From positions 62,001-126,000 of the forward strand of contig WGMO01000014.1 of NCBI GenBank assembly GCA_016125075.1: DNA of 64,000 nucleotides, in the 5' to 3' direction. Source of the DNA: Terrimonas sp. GTDB taxonomy: Bacteria > Bacteroidota > Bacteroidia > Chitinophagales > Chitinophagaceae. Positions 44,676 to 53,871 of this stretch are shown here, in pieces (position 1 is the first letter of the stretch; each line of letters begins with the position of its first letter). Below the pieces are notes generated by a model. The model saw only the letters and a program-made list of their open reading frames with translations, was not told where the DNA came from and searched no databases. A program made the position numbers and the translations under genes.

Positions 44676-46211
44676 ATGTCACACAGAAGAAAATTCATCA
44701 AAGACTTTTCAATCGGATCCGCTGCGATTGCCATAGGAATCAAAGATCCTCAACATATCTTTCCTTTGGCGTCTTCAGGTAAGGGACCTTATATGGCAAC
44801 GGGTATTAAGATCGGGGAAGTGAGTGCCACGGAAGCCATTGTTTGGGTACGGCTCACAAAAAATAAAGAAAGGATTGATGATACGGCTCCTGAACCGGTG
44901 ATCTTATACAAAAATGACGCGACCGGTGAATTTCAAAAAAGGGATCATGGTGATAGCCGGCCCGACCTTGAACCCAGGGTCGAATATGTTAATGGTTCGG
45001 ATATTAATTCCATAGCCGGTGCTGTACCGGCTGGTGAAGGCGAAATGCGGGTTTTGTATAAAACAGCCAATGAACATAAATGGATGGAAACTTCCTGGGA
45101 AAAAGCGGGACTGGATCAGGATGGTATCCGCCAGTTTCAATTATCAGGGTTGCTGCCGGGAAAGGAATATGCTATAAGGGTTGAGTCAAGACCTTCCGGC
45201 ATGACGAATGCCGCCAATATGATGGAAGGGGGATTTAAAACGGCGCCTGCAAAAGATGATCATGCTGATATCCGGTTTATGGTCGTTACCTGCCAGGCCT
45301 ATCACGACCGGGATTACGGTAACAAGGGATTTAAGATCTATGAATCCATGTTAAAACAAAAGCCTGATTTTTTTGTGCATACCGGCGATATCATCTATTA
45401 TGACCAGCAGGCAAAGAACCTGGACCTGGCAAGGTGGCATTGGCAAAGGGTCTACAGTTTTCCAACATTGGTCGAATTTCATAAAAAGGTCAGCAGTTAT
45501 TTTATGAAGGATGATCATGATACCTGGATGAATGACTGCTGGCCCGACATGCAAACAAGGTTTATGGGTGATTTCACTTTCAAGCAGGGACAGCGATTGT
45601 TCCTGGAACAGGTACCGATGGGAGGTAAAACCTACCGCAGCTACCGGTGGGGAAAACATTTGCAGATCTGGATGGTGGAAGGCCGGGATTACAGGAGCGC
45701 CAATGATATGCCGGATGGCCCTGAAAAGACAATCTGGGGAAAGGAACAGATAAATTGGTTCAAACAAACTGTCGAAGGATCTGATGCAACATATAAGATA
45801 CTGATCAGCCCGACCCCGCTGGTGGGACCTGACCGGCCAAAAAAAAATGACAATTATGCCAACCAGGGTTTTTATCTTGAGGGGGAAATGCTGCGCAGGT
45901 TTGTGGAAGAGCATGATATGTTCGTGGTCAATGGCGACCGGCACTGGCAGTATGCTTCAAAAGATGCGGAAACGGGATTACTTGAATTTGGCTGCGGGCC
46001 GGTAAGCACGGAGCATGCCGGTGGATGGAACTCCAACGACAGGAAACCCGAACACCTGTATCTCAATGTGATTGGCGGTTACCTGGAAGTGAATATTAAA
46101 CATGCCGGTGGTCATCCGGAAGTCATATTTACTTTTCATGGGGTGGATGGGAAAATCCTGTACGAATATAAACACCAGGCATCAACCAATGTGAGGAATG
46201 ATCAGCAATAA
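44676..46211 (+). CDS. Tat-exported PhoD-like alkaline phosphatase/phosphodiesterase
   Basis: This 511-residue protein starts with a Tat signal (MSHRRKFIKDFSIGSAAIAIG). A beta-rich N-terminal domain (about 40-190) precedes the metallophosphatase domain with FMVVTCQAYHD, FVHTGDIIYYD, FMKDDHDTWMNDCW and MFVVNGDRHW, which hold the expected Asp and His metal ligands. PhoD-like enzymes split phosphate mono- or diesters and are Tat substrates because they fold with Ca/Fe. Presence in a sulfatase run is unusual: it may remove phosphate groups from the glycan, or its activity may have shifted to other esters. The gene end overlaps the following gene by 14 bases. Confidence 0.9.
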   Translation: MSHRRKFIKDFSIGSAAIAIGIKDPQHIFPLASSGKGPYMATGIKIGEVSATEAIVWVRLTKNKERIDDTAPEPVILYKNDATGEFQKRDHGDSRPDLEPRVEYVNGSDINSIAGAVPAGEGEMRVLYKTANEHKWMETSWEKAGLDQDGIRQFQLSGLLPGKEYAIRVESRPSGMTNAANMMEGGFKTAPAKDDHADIRFMVVTCQAYHDRDYGNKGFKIYESMLKQKPDFFVHTGDIIYYDQQAKNLDLARWHWQRVYSFPTLVEFHKKVSSYFMKDDHDTWMNDCWPDMQTRFMGDFTFKQGQRLFLEQVPMGGKTYRSYRWGKHLQIWMVEGRDYRSANDMPDGPEKTIWGKEQINWFKQTVEGSDATYKILISPTPLVGPDRPKKNDNYANQGFYLEGEMLRRFVEEHDMFVVNGDRHWQYASKDAETGLLEFGCGPVSTEHAGGWNSNDRKPEHLYLNVIGGYLEVNIKHAGGHPEVIFTFHGVDGKILYEYKHQASTNVRNDQQ

Positions 46212-49200
46212 AAAATACCGGGTACGACATCATCTTCATTTCGTTTCATTGTTAATGGGAGGGTTACTGGTAGCAGTAATTTCCCTTTCCTTTAGAGATC
46301 CGTTCTTCCGGGAATCAGTAAATGATAAATATGCACTGGAAGATTCGCTTCCGTTGCAATTCAAAAACCCTCCGCCTGCATACAGTATTCTCCCCTTTTG
46401 GTCATGGAATAACACACTTGATACGACTACCCTGCAATGGCAGATGGACCAAATGCTGGAAAAGGGGGTTAATGGCGCTTTTATGCATGCCCGGGATGGG
46501 CTCGATCAGAGTGCTACACCTTATTTTTCTGAGGGTTGGTGGACAGCGATTGAATCCACAGTTCGGTATGCGCATAAAAGTGGGTTTCAGACGCTACTGT
46601 ATGATGAAGATAAGTGGCCCAGTGGCAGTGCCGGAGGTCGGACGCTAAAAGTCAACCCGGAAAGGAATATCAAGAAAATATTAAGTTATACGCAATTCGA
46701 ATTCCCCGGAAATCAAACGATCCAGGTCAATTTTACAAACAACCCCCTGGCTATTTTTGCCGGCAAAATTTCCAATCAGGGTACTTATGATTTTTCAAGT
46801 CAATTGGACATCACCCGGTTTGCCGGAAATTCATGGGCAATCCCTTCCGGAAGATGGGCCATCATTGCCTTTACTGTGCTCACAGATCCTCAGCAACAGA
46901 TCAATTACCTGGATTCCGCAACGGTAGCAGATTTTCTTCATACCACGCATGATGAATACTATCGGCGTTTGGGGAGTTATTTTGGCAACACCATTCCTGG
47001 TGTTTTTTTCGACGAGATTTATGCGAACGGGAGTGACAGGAATAATAAAATATTTTGGTCTGATGATTTCCTGGACAAATTCCAGTCCACCAAGGGATAT
47101 GACCTGAAACCATTTCTACCTTTGCTGATCTTGAATGATCCGCGTCATGCTTTCCCCGTCCGGTATGATTATTTCGACCTTGTAAGGGAATTATATAAGA
47201 AGGCCTGGTTCCGGCAATATGACCAATGGACTCGTGATCATCATATCTGGGTAACTGGACATACCACAGAACTCATGGGTCAGTTCAACCGGCAGGCCGA
47301 TTATTTTAATACCATGGGACAATTGCAGGTGCCCTGCACCGATAATGAGGATTTTCGTTACGGTTACCCCCGGCAGATAGATTGGTATGCTCCCAAACAG
47401 ATGAGTTCAATAGCGCATATTTATGGTAAAAAAAGAGTAGCCGCCGAATCGATGGGGAGCGGGGGGTATACCATACCGCTTGAGGAATACAGGAATGGCT
47501 TTGCTATGTTGGGTGTATATGGGATCAATTTATTTATCCCGCACCTTTTTCATTACTCCATGGAGAGGCCGGAGAACCAGGCCGACTGGCCGCCCAGCTG
47601 GTTTTACCGCAATCCCTATTGGAAATATTTTAAACCCCTGGCTGTGTATGCGAAGCGTATTTCCTTCATGATATCCCAGGGGAAACATGTTAGTCATGTC
47701 GCCATCCTGTATCCCCTGACCCAACTTTGGTTAAAAGGATATGGGGCAACAGTTGATGATACCTATTACAAAGAGGTGCAAAGAATATTGCAGCAGCAAC
47801 ATATTGACTATGATATACTCGATCCGTCGTCAGTTATGAAAGCCGACTGCGACAGTAACGGGTTGTTGCTCGCCGATGAGCAATATAAAATAATTGTGCT
47901 ACCCGATTTGCTGGCCACCACATCCGGGGTCATGCAAAAACTGTCTGCGTTTACTGCGAAAGGAGGGATTGTCATCGGGTTGAATGACCTTCCTTCGATC
48001 ACTGAAAAAGGAAACCCGGGTGACCCGGTATTGGATAGCATGCTTATCCGCCTTTTCGGTTTTCGGCACGAAACGCTTAAGCAGCATGAATATTATACGA
48101 TAGATTACAAGGGTCAGGAAGATTTCCTTGTCCATCCCCTGGAAAAGGGTAAAGGTATTTTTACCCGATATGCAGACCGGTTACCGGCTATAATCAAACA
48201 GAACATTCCCGAAGATATAAGGATTGAAGGAAAGGATGATGAATGGTTGAAAGTCCAGCACCGTAAGGCCGGCAAACGGGATATCTTCTTTTTTGTCAAT
48301 GGGCATAAAGAGAAGGAACAGTATAAAGTGAGTCTACAGAATATCGGTAAACCCTATCGCTGGCATCCGGAAACGGGCGATATCACAGAACTGTCCAATT
48401 ATCGGGTCATCAGGGGGCGACTTGAATTGTCCCTCACCTTTGAACCCAATGAAGCTTATTTTATCGTTTTGGAACCTTTATGGGATAGGAATTCCGGATC
48501 GGGTCAAAATTTACTGATCCGTCAAACGGGATTGATACAACCTGAATGGATCATCGAAGAGGGAAAACTTCAGTTACAGGGATGGACATCCGGAGAGACT
48601 GAACATCAATTGGAATATTGGAAAGGAGAAAACCTGGTGGAAAGAAACTGGAAAGGGAAAGCCGCACCCGCCCCGATACAGATTGAAGGGGATTGGGATT
48701 TTCAACTGAGCCCTCATGCACTGGACTACCAATGGAGTGCGGTATTGGACGTGGATACAGTTGATCTTCCAGTTATGAAATTTAATTGGGAAACATCAAT
48801 CGCGAAAAATAATTATTACCAGGCAGCACAATTGGATGATCAGGCCTGGAAGCAAATAAAAGTTGAGGATCCGTTTAGCAATGTCCGGGGCTGTCAACGT
48901 TACCTGAGTAGTTGGAGAGGGTCATGGATCAGCTACTATGATCAGTCGGTACACTTGCCCGATATCCGGGGAGGCAGAAAATATTTTCGAAAAATTTTCA
49001 GAACCGACGGAACGGTCAAAGAGGCTTACCTTGACATTACGGCCGATAAGAAATATCAGTTATTTATCAATGGACAATTATGGGGTGATGCTCAAAATTG
49101 GGAACGGCCGGATCATTATGACATCAAAAAGGCCTTGTTGCCGGGTTATAATATCCTCTTTGTCGTTACAGAGGATACCCATGGTTTATTGGTGGATGGG

Positions 49201-50043
49201 GATTGCCAGTTCAGCAATGGTAAAGTTTATTCATTACAGTCAAATGATTCATGGGAGGCTTCAAACGATAAAGTTAACTGGTTACCTGCTTTTTGCTATG
49301 CTGATCCGCCATTAGGTTCCTGGGGCAATCTGTACCGCCCGGGGCATTCCATTCAGTTTCCACTCATCGCCTGGTATCGGCAGGTGTTGCCACCCGGCGC
49401 AAGGTCAATTATCAGGCCGGATATCATAGGTCCCTATGAAATGTATATAAATGGAAAAAGAATAGATCCCGGTACTGCTTCCCAAACGGAAATCACAAAA
49501 TGGTTATCCTCCGGTAAAAATATCCTTGCTATAAAAGTCAAAGTGAGCAAGGGTCAGGAAGGACTTCAAAAGCCGGTGCGTATTGTTTGTGGTAAAACAA
49601 GAACCCCGTTAGTGCCCTGGGGAGAAATGGGATTGGGTTGGTATTCCGGCAGGGCTGTATACAGGCATACACTTTCAATACCTTCTTCCATCATCAACCC
49701 GCAAACTAAATTAATGATTAACCTGGGTACGGTCGATCATTTTGCAGAGATATGGATCAATGACAAACTGGTCAGTTATCACCCCTGGGCCCCATTCGAA
49801 GCTGATATTTCAAAATTTGTGCGTCCGGGTATCAATACAGTAACGGTAGTGGCGGCCAACTTACTGGCCAATGAGGCGAGCTGGAATTTGATGGATGCCA
49901 ATATTGATAATCCACCGGCTCGCTGGTGGCATTTTGGAAGTATATTACGGGAAAAGGAAAAACTCAGGGCAGGTTTACTTGGCCCTGTCAGGGTTACAAT
50001 TTATGTGAGGGACTCATTGACCCTAAGCCTGGATGATTTGTAA
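46198..50043 (+). CDS. Very large GH106-like glycoside hydrolase with extra jelly-roll domains
   Basis: At 1281 residues this is the largest product. The N-terminus has a hydrophobic signal (about 15-30) and then the GH106-type start ILPFWSWNNTLDTTTLQWQM with GVNGAFMHARDG and LLYDEDKWPSGSAGG. Glu417 in RVAAESMGSGG matches the AES glutamate of the two other GH106-like proteins here. The C-terminal half carries at least two GH2-type sugar-binding jelly-rolls (about 835-1020 and 1120-1240; GTVDHFAEIWINDKLVSYHPWAPFEADI is clear). It is probably an alpha-L-rhamnosidase or related exo-enzyme acting on a bulky substrate. The start overlaps the PhoD gene by 14 bases. Sequence is distant from typical GH106, so the family call is cautious. 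Confidence 0.8.
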   Translation: MISNKKYRVRHHLHFVSLLMGGLLVAVISLSFRDPFFRESVNDKYALEDSLPLQFKNPPPAYSILPFWSWNNTLDTTTLQWQMDQMLEKGVNGAFMHARDGLDQSATPYFSEGWWTAIESTVRYAHKSGFQTLLYDEDKWPSGSAGGRTLKVNPERNIKKILSYTQFEFPGNQTIQVNFTNNPLAIFAGKISNQGTYDFSSQLDITRFAGNSWAIPSGRWAIIAFTVLTDPQQQINYLDSATVADFLHTTHDEYYRRLGSYFGNTIPGVFFDEIYANGSDRNNKIFWSDDFLDKFQSTKGYDLKPFLPLLILNDPRHAFPVRYDYFDLVRELYKKAWFRQYDQWTRDHHIWVTGHTTELMGQFNRQADYFNTMGQLQVPCTDNEDFRYGYPRQIDWYAPKQMSSIAHIYGKKRVAAESMGSGGYTIPLEEYRNGFAMLGVYGINLFIPHLFHYSMERPENQADWPPSWFYRNPYWKYFKPLAVYAKRISFMISQGKHVSHVAILYPLTQLWLKGYGATVDDTYYKEVQRILQQQHIDYDILDPSSVMKADCDSNGLLLADEQYKIIVLPDLLATTSGVMQKLSAFTAKGGIVIGLNDLPSITEKGNPGDPVLDSMLIRLFGFRHETLKQHEYYTIDYKGQEDFLVHPLEKGKGIFTRYADRLPAIIKQNIPEDIRIEGKDDEWLKVQHRKAGKRDIFFFVNGHKEKEQYKVSLQNIGKPYRWHPETGDITELSNYRVIRGRLELSLTFEPNEAYFIVLEPLWDRNSGSGQNLLIRQTGLIQPEWIIEEGKLQLQGWTSGETEHQLEYWKGENLVERNWKGKAAPAPIQIEGDWDFQLSPHALDYQWSAVLDVDTVDLPVMKFNWETSIAKNNYYQAAQLDDQAWKQIKVEDPFSNVRGCQRYLSSWRGSWISYYDQSVHLPDIRGGRKYFRKIFRTDGTVKEAYLDITADKKYQLFINGQLWGDAQNWERPDHYDIKKALLPGYNILFVVTEDTHGLLVDGDCQFSNGKVYSLQSNDSWEASNDKVNWLPAFCYADPPLGSWGNLYRPGHSIQFPLIAWYRQVLPPGARSIIRPDIIGPYEMYINGKRIDPGTASQTEITKWLSSGKNILAIKVKVSKGQEGLQKPVRIVCGKTRTPLVPWGEMGLGWYSGRAVYRHTLSIPSSIINPQTKLMINLGTVDHFAEIWINDKLVSYHPWAPFEADISKFVRPGINTVTVVAANLLANEASWNLMDANIDNPPARWWHFGSILREKEKLRAGLLGPVRVTIYVRDSLTLSLDDL

Positions 50044-50055
50044 TATAAATATAGT

Positions 50056-52152
50056 ATGATGGGATTAATAATCAGTTCGGGGTATAAAAAAACGGGCAGG
50101 TTTGGTAAAGCGGCTTTCCTGAAGCAATTTCTTGCTTTAGGTATGATGTTCCTGATCTTGTCTTCATTTCAACCCGGAAAAAAATATACAATCTACCAGG
50201 GAAAGGAAAGTTCGGCGGTCGAGAAAGCCACCTGCCGGGATCTTAAGCTGGATGTAGAAAAGGTTACCGGTGCACAGGTTCTTATTGCCGAAGAGCCAGC
50301 TGCTGTTACGGGAAATGGTTATCATATCCTGGTGGGGTCACCAACCAGCAGCCATTTGATTGCTGACTATGCCAAACGGGGGTTGATATCCGTCAGTAAT
50401 AGGTATCCGGGCCCCCGGGGAGGCGTCATCCAGGTGATTAGTGAGGGTCAGCAAAAAGTACTGGTACTGGCCGGTTCTGATGATGAAGGTGTGCAGAATA
50501 CGGTATATGCTTTTAGCCACGGGCAACTGGCTGTAGATCCGCTTTCCTACTGGACAGGCATTCCCCAAAAGAAGAAAACCGGGTTTGATCCGTATGCCAC
50601 TCCAGCAAAGGTGATCAAACCACCTGCCGTACCGGTCATCTGTTATTTCGAAAATGATGTGGATGAACTGGCCAATCTCAAACAGCCCTACCTGGAATAT
50701 GATATGGAGACCTGGAAGGCCATGATCAACAGCTTACGCAGGATGCATTACAATGCCATTCAGTTATTCGACATGCTGGGCCGGCCCGAATTTTTTATCA
50801 GGGAACCCTATAAAAAATTGCGACCCGGCTATCATGCAAACATGGCATTGGTGGATTCGTTTATCGACTACGCTCATCTCAAGGGAATGAAGGTGCAGGT
50901 TGACCTGAGCCTGGGTTATGAAATCAAATCTATCACCGACCAGGAAGCCTTGTGCTGGTCACAATACAAGGGCAAATGGATTTCCACCTGGATTTACTAT
51001 CTTACCGAAACCCCACTGGGGAAGGCTGATATTTATTCCCTAAGGCCCAGGAACCAGGTTTGGGACAGGGCCTATGTCAGCAGTTGCGGAGAACAGAAAG
51101 AAACAGTGTTTAACGAGGTTTTTGCATCAGTCGACAGTATATTGAATCTATATAAGCCCGGGGCACAAAAGATTTGTATCTGTTATGATGATGGCATGGA
51201 AATATTCAATCAAAATTTTCGGCCCCCAAAAGATTTCACCCTTGTGTGGTCGGATAACGGTTATGGACAGTTCAGTACCTTGCCTTTGGATACCCGCGGG
51301 TATGATTTTGGCACTTATATGCATGCCGGGTTTTGGAAAAATCATTCTGTACAGGACCCTTATCCCGAAAGGATTGATTCTGTTATGAATTTTATGGCGA
51401 AAAATTTTAAGGCTACCCGTTATTTACAGGTGAATGGACAGACCTTCCGGCCTTTCCTGCTCAATCTCCAGGCATTCAGTCAATGGGCATATGACCCGGT
51501 ATCTTTTAACGGGGAAGATTTTTATCACCAGTGGGCGGAACACTATTTTGGCACTGAAGCGGCACCCTTTGCCGTCGCTTCCATGAAAGCCCTGCACCTG
51601 GCCCAGTTTGACAGAAACGGGTATGTTCAAAACCTCTCTGAAATAAGAGGCCTGATCAATTTCCTTCAGGAAGTGAATAATGAAAGCCCTTCCCGGTTTA
51701 CAAAACTGTTTGGCGAAAAACTGGTGCCAACAGAACTGCAGGAAAGACGCCGATATGTAAAACAATCGCTGGATGAAGCATCAAAGGGAATGGCAAGGGT
51801 CAGGACCCATCCGGCCTTTTATTATGATTATGTGTATCTGCCTGCAAAAATGTATTTTCAATTACTGGAATTTGAAAACACCTTGCTGGAACTTGCCTTA
51901 TTTGAAAAAAAGGAAATAACAGGGCCTTTACATCAATCAGCGTCTAGCAAAGCAAAGGAATTGCTCTCGCAGGCAGCCAGCCAGCTGCAAATAATTTATA
52001 AGACTTTTCAGGAAGGGAATCAGGAATCAAAATTCAAAAACTGGTATGACCCCGCCAGGCGGAGACCCAATAATGGGTTTCCGGATATGGAAATGATCCA
52101 AAAGATCCGGGAACATTTGATAGCTCAGGAAAAAGATTCACAAAATAAATAA
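50056..52152 (+). CDS. GH67/GH115-like (alpha-glucuronidase-like) secreted protein
   Basis: This 698-residue protein has an N-terminal hydrophobic signal (about 24-38), a GH67/GH115-type N-terminal alpha-beta domain (about 45-175; YHILVGSPTSSHLI, VLVLAGSDDEGVQNTVYAF) and a TIM-barrel-like part with INSLRRMHYNAIQLFDMLGRPEF, KICICYDDGMEIF, LVWSDNGYGQF and ATRYLQVNGQTFRPF. These are reminiscent of GH115 alpha-glucuronidases, but I cannot name the catalytic residues. A helical C-terminus (about 560-690) is present. Removal of glucuronate or a similar uronic acid would fit a sulfated glucuronorhamnan-like substrate. It lies 12 bases after the GH106-like gene and six bases before a sulfatase gene. 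Confidence 0.7.
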   Translation: MMGLIISSGYKKTGRFGKAAFLKQFLALGMMFLILSSFQPGKKYTIYQGKESSAVEKATCRDLKLDVEKVTGAQVLIAEEPAAVTGNGYHILVGSPTSSHLIADYAKRGLISVSNRYPGPRGGVIQVISEGQQKVLVLAGSDDEGVQNTVYAFSHGQLAVDPLSYWTGIPQKKKTGFDPYATPAKVIKPPAVPVICYFENDVDELANLKQPYLEYDMETWKAMINSLRRMHYNAIQLFDMLGRPEFFIREPYKKLRPGYHANMALVDSFIDYAHLKGMKVQVDLSLGYEIKSITDQEALCWSQYKGKWISTWIYYLTETPLGKADIYSLRPRNQVWDRAYVSSCGEQKETVFNEVFASVDSILNLYKPGAQKICICYDDGMEIFNQNFRPPKDFTLVWSDNGYGQFSTLPLDTRGYDFGTYMHAGFWKNHSVQDPYPERIDSVMNFMAKNFKATRYLQVNGQTFRPFLLNLQAFSQWAYDPVSFNGEDFYHQWAEHYFGTEAAPFAVASMKALHLAQFDRNGYVQNLSEIRGLINFLQEVNNESPSRFTKLFGEKLVPTELQERRRYVKQSLDEASKGMARVRTHPAFYYDYVYLPAKMYFQLLEFENTLLELALFEKKEITGPLHQSASSKAKELLSQAASQLQIIYKTFQEGNQESKFKNWYDPARRRPNNGFPDMEMIQKIREHLIAQEKDSQNK

Positions 52153-52158
52153 AGCGAT

Positions 52159-53766
52159 ATGAAGACGTTTATGCTCCTTTTGTTGATGTTTGGAATGACC
52201 GGTGCGGGTTATAAAACGCCAGCACCCCATCAGCGGGAACGGCCCAATATTGTGATCATCATGGCCGATGATATGGGCTTTTCGGATATTGGTTGTTATG
52301 GCGGCGAGATCAGTACGCCAAATATTGACCGATTGGCCAGCGAAGGCATTCGCTTCACGCGTATGTATAATAATGCCTGGTGTTCGCCCTCCAGGGCTTC
52401 CTTAATGACCGGGTTATATCCCCAACAGGCAGGTCTCGGTGTATTGGCGAATCCCCGCACCGGCCCCGAGGGGCCCTACCAGGGATACCTGAGTGACCAG
52501 TGTGTTACCCTGGCGGAAGTGCTTAAACCATCCGGGTATACTACGGCACTTTCAGGGAAATGGCACCTGGGGGAAGCAAAACCACACTGGCCATCCGACA
52601 GGGGATTTGACCATCATTTTGGTTTGATCAGTGGTGCTGCGAATTATTTTGATATCACAAAAACAAAAAGCCCCACTGTTGTCAGAACAATGGCATTGGA
52701 CGGGCAGCCTTATACGCCACCGAAAGAAGGTTTTTATATGACAGATGCGATCACAGATTATGCGGTGAAGACACTGGAAGACAAAAAACAGCAGCAACAA
52801 CCTTTTTTTCTTTATGTTGCTTATACAGCCCCGCACTGGCCCCTGCATGCTTTACCGGAAGATATTGCCAAATATGAAGGGAAATACGACCTGGGTTGGG
52901 ATTCCTTAAGAGTGCAGCGTTACCGAAAATTATTGGCAATGGGGATGCTGGGTGATGAAACAAAATTATCTCCCCGGGATGCAGAAGTCCAGCCATGGAA
53001 TACGCTTTCGGCCAGGCAAAAAAAGGAAATGTCCAGGAAGATGGCCGTATATGCTGCGCAGATCGACAGGCTGGACCAGGGTGTGGGAAAGATATTGGAT
53101 AAACTCAATGAAATCGGGAAAAGAGAAAACACGATAGTTGTCTTTTTATCAGATAATGGTGGTTGTGCCGAAACCGGTATCTGGGGATTTGACAGGAGAA
53201 ACAATGGTCTCGAACCGGGTGGGGTTGATTCCTATATGAGTTATGGGCAATCATGGGCCAATGCCAGTAATACACCTTTCCGGTATTTTAAAAAATGGTT
53301 GCATGAAGGTGGTATTGCCACTCCGCTCATTGTAAACTGGCCGGCTGCAATCACCAAAGAAAGAAGGGGACAGATTGTTAACCAGGTGGCGCATATCACC
53401 GATATCATGCCAACCGTATGTGCCATAAGCGGAGCCAGCTATCCAAAGACATTTCATGGTCATGATATCTTGCCCATGGAAGGCCAAAGCCTTTTACCGG
53501 AAATAATGAGTGGCAGGACGATGGACCATAAGCCGATATATTGGTCACTCAACGGGCATAAGGCCATTATCAAGGATAATTTCAAACTGGAAGCCGTCAG
53601 CGAAGATGCCCCCTGGGAACTGTATAATATAGCAACAGACAGGGCTGAGTTGCACGACCTTTCCGGACAGGACCCGGGAATAGTAAAACACTTGTCGGAT
53701 TTATGGAAGAAATGGGCGGACAAGGTGGGTGTTTATAAAGACCCGCCTTCCAACCAAAATGAATAA
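52159..53766 (+). CDS. S1 family arylsulfatase, secreted
   Basis: This 535-residue sulfatase has a signal peptide (about 1-20), the opening RPNIVIIMADDMGFSDIGCYGGEI and formylglycine site Cys75 in WCSPSRASLMTG. The motifs SGKWHLGE and SDNGGCAE, and an extended C-terminal region with IKDNFKLEAVSEDAPWELY, match the large arylsulfatase group often called AslA or AtsA-like. It is the fifth sulfatase of the window and the last gene before the formylglycine-generating enzyme gene, which follows after 105 bases. It lies six bases after the GH115-like gene, so it is cotranscribed with the glycosidases. Substrate unknown. Confidence 0.95.
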   Translation: MKTFMLLLLMFGMTGAGYKTPAPHQRERPNIVIIMADDMGFSDIGCYGGEISTPNIDRLASEGIRFTRMYNNAWCSPSRASLMTGLYPQQAGLGVLANPRTGPEGPYQGYLSDQCVTLAEVLKPSGYTTALSGKWHLGEAKPHWPSDRGFDHHFGLISGAANYFDITKTKSPTVVRTMALDGQPYTPPKEGFYMTDAITDYAVKTLEDKKQQQQPFFLYVAYTAPHWPLHALPEDIAKYEGKYDLGWDSLRVQRYRKLLAMGMLGDETKLSPRDAEVQPWNTLSARQKKEMSRKMAVYAAQIDRLDQGVGKILDKLNEIGKRENTIVVFLSDNGGCAETGIWGFDRRNNGLEPGGVDSYMSYGQSWANASNTPFRYFKKWLHEGGIATPLIVNWPAAITKERRGQIVNQVAHITDIMPTVCAISGASYPKTFHGHDILPMEGQSLLPEIMSGRTMDHKPIYWSLNGHKAIIKDNFKLEAVSEDAPWELYNIATDRAELHDLSGQDPGIVKHLSDLWKKWADKVGVYKDPPSNQNE

Positions 53767-53871
53767 TGCCGGAAGATGTTATTGTAAACAATTAGTAATT
53801 TCATGCTTTATTAGTGAAGTCATTTTTTAATTTTTCATATACTGTTGATGCCTGTAAGAAATAATCATAAA

